Origin: a bacterium
Lineage (GTDB): Bacteria > B130-G9
Reading direction: 5' to 3'
Assembly: GCA_021160245.1 (NCBI GenBank)
Contig: JAGHCW010000190.1
Coordinates: 1 to 39,727, forward strand
DNA: 39,727 nt
Of this stretch, positions 33,571-39,727 are shown one piece after another. Below the pieces are notes generated by a model that did no database searches, was not told where the DNA came from, and worked only from the letters and a program-made list of their open reading frames with translations. Made by a program: the position numbers and the translations under genes. Position 1 is the stretch's first letter; each line of letters opens with the position of its first letter.

Positions 33571-35667
33571 ATGGCCCAATCCGGATTTCTGAAACGTCTG
33601 GGCATGGTGGGCGCATCTGACTGCTCTGCGTCAGGCAGCGGGGTCCCTTTGAATATCCACACAGGAAAGGGCACGAGGTTGCTGGGAGTCGTGTGCTGCA
33701 CGGCAACGGCGGTTTTCGTCTTCTACCTCACATATACCCTCATGCTTCCGATCGATGATCTGGTTAGGTTCATCCCAGATGACGCCTTCTATTATGTGAA
33801 GATCGCGATGAATGTGGTCAATGGAGATGGCTTCACATTCGATGGACTAGGCCCGACTAGCGGGTTCCAGCCCCTATTCCTGCTGTTGCTCCTTCCAATC
33901 ATCGGCCACCTGAAAGGCAACCCCGAAAGCGCCGTCCGCGCCTCAATCCTGCTCTCAGGTCTCATCTGGTATGGTTGTGCGATTCTTGCACATTCGCTCC
34001 TGAAACGAACTGGAGGCGCAAGGGCAGCCGCTATCGCGTTCGTGAGCTTGCTGGTGATGCCATCGCTTGCGATCGTCGGCTTCGGTGGACTTGAGACGTC
34101 TCTTAGTCTGCTTTTTGTTCTCGCCTCAATAATCACATATAGAAGTATCATTCGCGATAAGAAGATTCGCGGCGGCAAATGGCTCCTCTTCGGGACACTT
34201 TGCGGCCTGGCAGCGATTGCGAGGACTGATAACACCCTCCTTATCGCCGCATACATCGTGACGTTCTTTGTCTTATCCAGACGAAGCGAGACCAGGATCT
34301 TCCGGAAGAAGAGCCTTGTTCTCTTTCTTCTTCCGGCGCTTGCCTTTCCTGTGGCCTTTTTCATCTGGTCGGACACGGTAACTGGCCTGCCTGTGCAATC
34401 GAGCGGAGTAGCTCTCAGCATCCATTCATGGCAGCTATCAACGCCTTCACTTTGCAATGCCTCGGATATATGGGGGCGCATTTCGGAGACTGCAAGCGAT
34501 TTTGTGGCTAAGACATTTGGGCTCTCCGGTTACTCAGCGTGTCTTCTCCCTCTGCTGTTGTTTCTGCTTGTTTCCGCCGCGCTTATCTCGGACCTATCGC
34601 ACATTACCAGGTTTGCTCGCCACACAAGGATAATGCTTCCCCTTGCGATTCAATTTATACTGCTGCTGCTGTTTTATGCCGGCTGGCTGGGGCACGTCCA
34701 GCTCTGGTATCTTATTCCGGGCGCGGCCCTAGTTATCATCATTGTCTCACTTGTTTGCGGAGCGTTGTGCGATTGCCTCGGCGACGCATGGAACGATGAG
34801 CGGGTCTCGGCGCGAGTGACGGCCTTTCTGGCGCTGATGATAATCCTCATCGGGGCATACAGAGCATACGGACTCTTCGAGCGAGGAATATATACCTGGC
34901 AGCCTGAGATGCTGCGCGCCGCAAAATATCTCTCGGGAAAACTTCCGCCGGGCAGCAGGGCAGGGGCCTTCAATGCCGGCATTCTGGGCTGCTTTCTTGA
35001 CTCGCCGGTCGTCAACCTGGACGGAGTGGTCAACAACAGAGTGCTGCGTCATCTAAAGGACAGAACGCTTGACCAATATCTAGCTGATACAAACGTGGAC
35101 TATTTGGTCGATTACCAGCAGAGCTTTCTGCTCTTCAGCCGTGCTACAGAGCGGTCGGCCTTCGCCGGATTTGAGCGGGTGGCAGAGTTCTCGGGCAGCT
35201 GGCGAGGCACCAACCTATGGGTCTGCCGGCGTGGAAGCGAGGATTCGCTGTTGGAGACGACCATCATAAAACCTGCTTCCGGCCTTTACTCCTCGGAGAG
35301 ATGGACAGACGGTGATTTCGATTTCCGGTGGTCACGTGGACGGTCCTCGACGTTCTCGATACTCCCCTCCGATCCGAACGTTCCACTCGAGGTGTTGATA
35401 TGGGCGTTTCCGTTCGAGATGTGCGGTCATAGTGGGCAATCGGTGACCGTCTTCATCAACGGCTCGATGCTCATCCGCAAGGAGCTGGCGTCGGGTTGGC
35501 GTCTCTATCATCTCCCAATCCCGGCAGGGCTGCTCGACCCGGGACAGAACACATTAGCATTTGAGTTTGGCTATACGGTCTGTCCGGTAAGAGATTGTGG
35601 CTCTCATTTTAGGGATGAACGCGAGCTTGCAGTGGCGTTTCGCCCTATCCGCTGTCAGAGGAAATAG
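33571..35667 (+). CDS. GT-C type multi-spanning glycosyltransferase-like membrane protein
   Basis: A 698-residue protein with about 11-12 membrane helices (about 36-430) and a C-terminal soluble beta-rich domain (about 570-698). The first extracytoplasmic loop carries an acidic pair, FIPDDAFYYVKIA (D70, D71), followed by GDGFTFDGLGPTSGFQPLF, the arrangement of the polyprenyl-phosphate-sugar-dependent GT-C enzymes (PMT/ArnT/mannosyltransferase group). The loop after the helices has FNAGILGCFLDSPVVNLDGVVNN, recurring in this uncharacterised GT-C branch. It may glycosylate a lipid or protein at the outer face of the inner membrane. The gene's last 13 bases overlap the convergent HAD gene. The donor and acceptor are unknown. 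Confidence 0.8.
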   Translation: MAQSGFLKRLGMVGASDCSASGSGVPLNIHTGKGTRLLGVVCCTATAVFVFYLTYTLMLPIDDLVRFIPDDAFYYVKIAMNVVNGDGFTFDGLGPTSGFQPLFLLLLLPIIGHLKGNPESAVRASILLSGLIWYGCAILAHSLLKRTGGARAAAIAFVSLLVMPSLAIVGFGGLETSLSLLFVLASIITYRSIIRDKKIRGGKWLLFGTLCGLAAIARTDNTLLIAAYIVTFFVLSRRSETRIFRKKSLVLFLLPALAFPVAFFIWSDTVTGLPVQSSGVALSIHSWQLSTPSLCNASDIWGRISETASDFVAKTFGLSGYSACLLPLLLFLLVSAALISDLSHITRFARHTRIMLPLAIQFILLLLFYAGWLGHVQLWYLIPGAALVIIIVSLVCGALCDCLGDAWNDERVSARVTAFLALMIILIGAYRAYGLFERGIYTWQPEMLRAAKYLSGKLPPGSRAGAFNAGILGCFLDSPVVNLDGVVNNRVLRHLKDRTLDQYLADTNVDYLVDYQQSFLLFSRATERSAFAGFERVAEFSGSWRGTNLWVCRRGSEDSLLETTIIKPASGLYSSERWTDGDFDFRWSRGRSSTFSILPSDPNVPLEVLIWAFPFEMCGHSGQSVTVFINGSMLIRKELASGWRLYHLPIPAGLLDPGQNTLAFEFGYTVCPVRDCGSHFRDERELAVAFRPIRCQRK

Positions 35668-36488
35668 CGCTCAATCGCAATCGCGACTCCGTCGGAGTTG
35701 TTTGAGGGGACGATTTCATCTGCTGCGTCCTTAACCTCCGGCAGCGCGTTCTCAACAGCTATCCCAACGCCGGCGTTCTCGATCATGCCGAGATCGGAGA
35801 TATCGTCGCCCATTGCCACAATCTCATCATCCGATATGCCAATGTCATCCGCTATTTCAGCAATGGCGTGCCACTTGCTTGCTTGACTATTCAAAATCTC
35901 AAGCGCGCTCGCCGGAATCGTCAGGTTCCTCACGATATGAACGTTCAAACCCCAGCCATTCCGTCCGTCGCTAAGGGCTTTCTGAACAGACGAGAGAATG
36001 GCAAGTTGGTCCATGATAATGAACTGAATTATCCGATCACTCGGAGCAAATCTCAGGTCATCGAACTCGCGAAGGAACTCGAAGTTTCGGGACACATACT
36101 GGCGGTGGAAGCGATTTGTGTCAGACTTGCTGCAATAAAGATCGACGCCATCATCGAACGAATCTACGTGCAGAACGGGGCTGAGATCAAAGCTGGCGAG
36201 TAGTTCAACGATGGAGGCGAAGTGCTCACTCGGAAATAGAGTCTTCTGCATGAGGCGGTGGGATGGGCATTCTCTGACCGCCGCCCCGTTGTTATATGCG
36301 ACGAGTATCGGGCGCCTCATTTCCGTTACGATTGGGATAACTGTGCGATAGCGTCTTCCCGTGCAGAAGACGACGATAACGCCCGCGTCAATCGCCGCTC
36401 GAATGGCGGTTATCGCCCGTGAGCTGATGCGCTTGTCATCAGTGAGTAGCGTGCCGTCTAGGTCAAGCGCGAGCAGTTTGTGCTTCAA
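35655..36488 (-). CDS. HAD superfamily phosphatase, Cof-type
   Basis: A 277-residue Cof/YbiV-type HAD hydrolase. Motif I is LLALDLDGTLLTDD with nucleophile D9 and D11; motif II falls in VVFCTGRR; motif III/IV are KWHAIAEIADDIGI and EIVAMGDDISDLGMIENAG. These proteins dephosphorylate sugar phosphates or nucleotides such as FMN precursors; the substrate is not evident. The chosen TTG start at 36488 has a GGGAG site about 7 bases away and gives the usual N-terminus just before motif I. The frame is open upstream to 36659, but that extension looks like a fragment of another gene (see 36560-36786). The 3' end overlaps the convergent GT-C gene by 13 bases. Confidence 0.85.
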   Translation of the reverse strand: MKHKLLALDLDGTLLTDDKRISSRAITAIRAAIDAGVIVVFCTGRRYRTVIPIVTEMRRPILVAYNNGAAVRECPSHRLMQKTLFPSEHFASIVELLASFDLSPVLHVDSFDDGVDLYCSKSDTNRFHRQYVSRNFEFLREFDDLRFAPSDRIIQFIIMDQLAILSSVQKALSDGRNGWGLNVHIVRNLTIPASALEILNSQASKWHAIAEIADDIGISDDEIVAMGDDISDLGMIENAGVGIAVENALPEVKDAADEIVPSNNSDGVAIAIERYFL

Positions 36489-36559
36489 GGCAAATCTCCC
36501 AAAGTCGGGGCTTATCCATTTCCACTCAACATTGTGGCATTCTATCCAACATATTTGAC

Positions 36560-36786
36560 CGGTGTCCACTAGATGTGTCGGACTGAGTGCCCTTGAAGGT
36601 GAGGGCTTGACATCGGCCATCATAAAAAGCTCACCGTCTTGCGTTAGAAGGCCACACAAACATCGACGCTCTTCGCCTCGTCAGAGCACTGGGCGGAAAG
36701 CTTCACCTTAATCGTATCGCCCGCAGCGCATGTCCCCGAGCCGTCGCAATACTAGAATTAGGGCAATTCAGGCCGACCAGATTCAC
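36560..36786 (-). pseudogene. Frameshifted remnant of an exoprotein domain
   Basis: Coding-like sequence spread over different frames between the membrane protein gene and the HAD gene. One frame (36733-36644) gives TCAAGDTIKVKLSAQC...SVDVCVAF and stops at a TAA at 36646-36644; the next frame continues in register as LLTQDGELFMMADVKPS. Inserting one base restores a single frame. The pattern (GDxI...S...S.D.....L....G) resembles the C-terminal domain of the C25 protease (about residues 1025-1060). A GTG at 36786, overlapping the preceding stop, starts a third short frame. Probably a decayed gene or domain, not expressed. A sequencing error is possible. Limits are approximate. Confidence 0.4.
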
Positions 36787-37445
36787 TTATCTGCTTTTCT
36801 ATTTGGGTAGCGCTTGCGCGAGACATATTGCTTACCCGCTTGATAGAGGGCTGTCAGGAGGAAGCCCAGGATCGCATAGACTGCGATACCGCAGCCATCG
36901 ATTCTCGCAATGCGGAATAAAGGAAACTCAAACCAGACCATGAACAAAGCTGCTGATACGGCTGCAGCGCAGACCGCGCCTCGTGAGGCGCAGCTTACTT
37001 GTCGGCTATTCTGATGAGGGCGTCTTCGATCGGACGAACCGGATACAACCTGAAATAGAGCGAGAATGAGGGTAACCAGGACGAATACTTTGCCGATCGG
37101 CGAGTCGTTTCCGGCAGATAGAAGCAACAACTTGAAGATAGCGCAAATGGCGAGATCGATGGTGAGGGCAAGCAAGAGGGCACTAAGAAGCCGCCTAGTG
37201 AGGGAAAGGGCGAACGAGGCGGAGAAAATAGATATGCCGCCGATTAGCGCGCATGCTGTGATGAAGACGGCAATCCTGATTGGAGAATCGAAGAAGTTCT
37301 TCATAGAGATGATTGACAGAATGGACACGGTCGCGAGGCCGCTTAAGAGCCCTGACACCAGCCCCCAGGCCGCAAGAAGGAGAGAACGCTTGATGCCTGC
37401 GCCGTGAATTGGATGTTGTATCGCTTTCATGCGCCGGGCGTTCAT
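36783..37445 (-). CDS. Six-helix membrane protein, family not recognised
   Basis: A 220-residue protein with about six predicted membrane helices (SLLLAAWGLVSGLLSGLA, IAVFITACALIGGISIF, LLSALLLALTIDLAICAIF, VFVLVTLILALFQVV, AVCAAAVSAALFMVWF, IAVYAILGFLLTALY) joined by basic loops such as SGSSDRRRPHQNSR, and a basic tail. The frame is open to 37517, but the ATG at 37445 overlaps the stop of the upstream radical SAM gene by 4 bases (ATGA), a translational-coupling layout, and is preferred. No family, transporter motif or enzyme residue was recognised. Coupling suggests it works with the radical SAM enzyme. Confidence 0.7.
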   Translation of the reverse strand: MNARRMKAIQHPIHGAGIKRSLLLAAWGLVSGLLSGLATVSILSIISMKNFFDSPIRIAVFITACALIGGISIFSASFALSLTRRLLSALLLALTIDLAICAIFKLLLLSAGNDSPIGKVFVLVTLILALFQVVSGSSDRRRPHQNSRQVSCASRGAVCAAAVSAALFMVWFEFPLFRIARIDGCGIAVYAILGFLLTALYQAGKQYVSRKRYPNRKADK

Positions 37446-38872
37446 TTCTTCGAGATGAGCATCCAGGCGTTTTCGGCGATTATTCGGCCCTCGCGGATTG
37501 GTTGTTTGACGAACCATTTGAGTCTCTTGGCGAAGTAGCGAGGCCTGAAGTAGAAACGGTTATAGCACCGCCTGAACAGCCGCTCCAGCTCACCGTCCGA
37601 CAGGATGTCGTGCTTCATCAGCGCGAAGCCCTGGTGCAGGTACTCGTCCCAGACCGAGTGGAGTATTCGACCCTCGCGGACGGCGTCCTCATAGACCTGA
37701 CTCCCCGGGAAGGGCTTTAGAATCGCAAACGTGGCGACGTCGGGCGATATTTTGCAGGCGAACTTTATCGTCGCCTCAATGTCCTCTGCTGTCTCGCCGG
37801 GGATGCCGATCATGAAACTCGCGTTGCTCTCAATGCCGGCCCGCCTACAGAGCTCCATCGCCTCGGCAGACTGCTCAAGCGTAATGCCCTTCTTGATGCG
37901 CCTCAGCGACTTCTCGGTTCCACATTCAGGGCCCCACTTTATCTGAAAACACCCAGCGCGCCTCATCAGCTTCAACATATCAAGGTCGGCGGCATCAACG
38001 CGCGACATTGCGCTCCACGTCAAATCAAGCCCGCCATCCAAAAGCAATTCGCAGAACTTGGCGACCCAGTTCTTATCCAGCGTAATCACGTCATCGATCG
38101 ACTTGAAGTTGCGAATGCCGAAAGTCTGTACGCAGTACTCGATCTCCGCCACGGAACGTTCTGGGGACATGATGCGGAGTGAATGTCTGCCATAGACTCC
38201 CTTGGAGCAGTTCGTACAATTATATGGGCAACCTCGGCTAATGGCGAGGCTCGTCGTTGGCAGCCGGAAGTAGTTTGAGTGAGAGCCGGCGTATCTTTCG
38301 TGCTCCAGCTTCTCTCGCGCCGGAAAAGGGAGTTCATCCAAATCGTCAATCTGCGACCTTTTGGAATTGACTATGATCTCGCCATCGCGTCTGAACGCCA
38401 GGCCGGGTTCCGAGCTCGGGTCGGCGCCATTCAAGATGTGAATAACGAGCTGGTGAAATGTTATCTCCCCCTCGCCAACAACCACGTAGTCAAATAGCGA
38501 AAACCGTCGCAACGTGTCCTCTGGCAAAGCCGAAGCGTGTATTCCACCGACCACAACCGTAATCTCCGAGTCGATATCCTTTATTTGGGCGGCGGCCTTG
38601 TGCGCGTTGTATATATGAGGCGTCATCGCCGTTAACCCGACGACCTTTGGTCTGAGCTTCGCAACGAGCTGCCTTAGTATCGGATAAGGCTCCCGATACA
38701 GATCCATATCTAGTATCTCAGTCGTCACCCCGCGCTGCTCAAGATATGCGGCAATCGCAGCCACAGAGAGCGGCGTCTCGTTGCCGTAAGGTAGGTCGAG
38801 CTGGCGCGCGCGCGGCATCTGAGGGTACACCAGCATCACATCAATAGGGCCGTCGCAATCCGCTATGGGCAA
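37442..38872 (-). CDS. B12-binding radical SAM protein
   Basis: An enzyme with an N-terminal cobalamin-binding-like domain (IDVMLVYPQMPRA, then VVGLTAMTPHIYNA, TVVVGGIHASALPE and DYVVVGEGEITF) and a radical SAM core with the CX3CX2C cluster motif in SRGCPYNCTNC (C215, C219, C222 from the chosen start). This is the BchE/HpnP-like class B arrangement; the substrate is not evident. The frame is open to 39010 (ATG at 39004), but the TTG at 38872 has a GAGGAG site 9 bases away and begins just before the conserved domain, giving 476 residues. The 46-residue extension looks unconserved. Translationally coupled to the six-helix membrane protein. Paralogue of the protein at 12573-13985. Confidence 0.87.
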   Translation of the reverse strand: MPIADCDGPIDVMLVYPQMPRARQLDLPYGNETPLSVAAIAAYLEQRGVTTEILDMDLYREPYPILRQLVAKLRPKVVGLTAMTPHIYNAHKAAAQIKDIDSEITVVVGGIHASALPEDTLRRFSLFDYVVVGEGEITFHQLVIHILNGADPSSEPGLAFRRDGEIIVNSKRSQIDDLDELPFPAREKLEHERYAGSHSNYFRLPTTSLAISRGCPYNCTNCSKGVYGRHSLRIMSPERSVAEIEYCVQTFGIRNFKSIDDVITLDKNWVAKFCELLLDGGLDLTWSAMSRVDAADLDMLKLMRRAGCFQIKWGPECGTEKSLRRIKKGITLEQSAEAMELCRRAGIESNASFMIGIPGETAEDIEATIKFACKISPDVATFAILKPFPGSQVYEDAVREGRILHSVWDEYLHQGFALMKHDILSDGELERLFRRCYNRFYFRPRYFAKRLKWFVKQPIREGRIIAENAWMLISKK

Positions 38873-39121
38873 ACCGTTATTCTCCTCATTGCGTAAATTG
38901 TCAGTATTATCATTTGGAGGGCCAATATAGGTCGAATGCTCGCCGAGTTCAAGTTCCCCGCCGTCGCAGACAATTGACTCGATCAAATGAAATGAGAGCT
39001 GCATCCCCAAAAAACACTTGACACAAGCATGTATCTGACTATGATCCCTCTCCGAAATCTATTAGTTTAGTGTTAGAAATATATCCACGCTCAACACCGG
39101 ATCAACCGCTAGGTGCTTGAT

Positions 39122-39150
39122 TTGGGTTAGTTGAGTCGATTGCATATAGT
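39122..39150 (+). promoter_or_regulatory. Candidate promoter of the ASH-repeat protein gene
   Basis: TTGGGT (39122-39127), a 17-base spacer and TATAGT (39145-39150), about 58 bases before the ATG. The -35 is weak. Pattern match only. Confidence 0.3.
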
Positions 39151-39207
39151 GTTGTTTGGTTTAGAGGGCTAAATTCACATCTTTAACTTGTTGAAAAGGA
39201 GGAAGAG

Positions 39208-39727
39208 ATGACTTTGAGAAGGCTTGGAGTTGTCATTGCGGTGTTAGCGGTTCTTGTGACTTTTGCATCCGTGCAAGGTCTGCTGGCCGCTGAGGCTAAC
39301 ATTTCTGTAACGCCTGACACTTATGACTTCGATTATGGGCCCGTTGGCGTATGCGGCCCGCCAGTTGACTTCACGATCAGCAACGACGGCGATGCAACGC
39401 TGTCAGTGCTGGATGTGATAAGCAGCGATCCCTCGGTCTTCGAGGTGATTTGCTCCACACCGGCAACCGTCGCGACGGGCGCCACGGCTGGCGCACTCAT
39501 CGCGTTCTGCCCCGGAGCAGCCCAGGACTACGTTGGCACGGTAACGTTCGTGAGCAACGATCCTGATGGCGATTTTGTCGTCAACGTTACAGGCACGGGC
39601 ATCCCACCCGCTATCTCTGTAACACCCGACACTTACGACTTCGATTATGGGCCCGTTGGTGTTTGCGGCGCGCCAGTTGACTTCACAATTGCCAACGGTG
39701 GCCATGGAGACCTGGTAGTTACGGACG
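39208..39727 (+). CDS. Secreted choice-of-anchor D (ASH-type) repeat protein, cut by window end
   Basis: The first 173 codons of a longer gene; no stop before the window ends. A strong AAAGGAGG site lies at 39195-39202. A signal peptide (LGVVIAVLAVLVTFASVQG, cleavage near LLAAEA) is followed by tandem ASH/choice-of-anchor D modules: ISVTPDTYDFDYGPVGVCG at the start of one, and the same 19 residues again 104 residues later. The repeats are also close at DNA level (312-base period). Such modules, starting with a proline-rich beta strand and ending in VTGTG, occur in large cell-surface proteins. Total length and the C-terminal anchor are outside the window. A role in adhesion or surface structure is an inference. 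Confidence 0.88.
   Translation, partial: MTLRRLGVVIAVLAVLVTFASVQGLLAAEANISVTPDTYDFDYGPVGVCGPPVDFTISNDGDATLSVLDVISSDPSVFEVICSTPATVATGATAGALIAFCPGAAQDYVGTVTFVSNDPDGDFVVNVTGTGIPPAISVTPDTYDFDYGPVGVCGAPVDFTIANGGHGDLVVTD

Noticed and set aside
1-39727. CRISPR array, prophage or insertion sequence
   Set aside because: No regular repeat-spacer series, no transposase, integrase or phage structural gene is visible in any frame.

Overview
The window reads as chromosomal DNA of a free-living Gram-negative bacterium, probably from an uncultivated candidate phylum. A LolA-type lipoprotein chaperone, a secreted beta-rich protein ending in an aromatic residue, a large signal-peptide-bearing C25 protease and a tandem-repeat exoprotein indicate an outer membrane. 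Reverse-TCA-like citrate cleavage genes, two B12-binding radical SAM enzymes and a cyclic 2,3-diphosphoglycerate synthetase-like enzyme fit an anaerobic or deep-branching lineage, but the phylum cannot be named from this sequence alone. Base composition looks even and TTG start codons are frequent. No phage, plasmid, IS element or CRISPR array is visible.

Region by region. (1) 102-3396, minus strand: an operon for a CoA ligase (beta, then alpha subunit) followed by a citryl-CoA lyase-like protein. The beta subunit carries an unusual C-terminal domain with two [4Fe-4S] motifs. (2) 3614-5085, plus: folE, a low-molecular-weight tyrosine phosphatase and rpiB, tightly packed. (3) 5255-7932, plus: a Fic protein with a self-inhibitory motif, a 383-base non-coding stretch holding two copies of a GATC-rich element, then glyA. 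(4) 8036-13985, minus: radical SAM/B12 protein, cDPG synthetase-like protein, LolA, bifunctional nuclease-family protein and an FHA-GAF-adenylate cyclase, an apparent five-gene operon. (5) 14511-18912, minus: two tandem amino-acid permeases, each fused to a PTS EIIA-like domain, and an NfeD protein. (6) 19231-22219, plus: a membrane glycosyltransferase, an exported DJ-1/PfpI-like protein and glgC. (7) 22250-25639, minus: a 1129-residue gingipain-like protease, followed by a structured non-coding region. (8) 26197-29160: hutU (plus), a cation/Ca exchanger (minus) and tRNA-Asp (plus). (9) 29365-32107, minus: rsmA, a PP-loop ATPase related to QueC, and a zinc-ribbon HDOD protein. (10) 32556-35667, plus: a probable outer-membrane protein and a GT-C type membrane protein. 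(11) 35655-38872, minus: B12 radical SAM protein, a six-helix membrane protein, a frameshifted gene remnant and a HAD phosphatase. (12) 39208 to the window end, plus: the start of a secreted ASH-repeat protein, cut off by the window.

Themes: central carbon and one-carbon metabolism (citrate cleavage, folE, glyA, rpiB, glgC, hutU) is interspersed with signalling proteins (Fic, cyclase, HDOD) and envelope proteins. The most unusual items are the iron-sulfur extension on the CoA-ligase beta subunit, the duplicated permease-EIIA fusions, the cDPG synthetase/cyclase operon, and the repeated GATC element downstream of fic. Functions are inferred from recognisable motifs and family knowledge; no database search was run. 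Promoters are pattern matches only.
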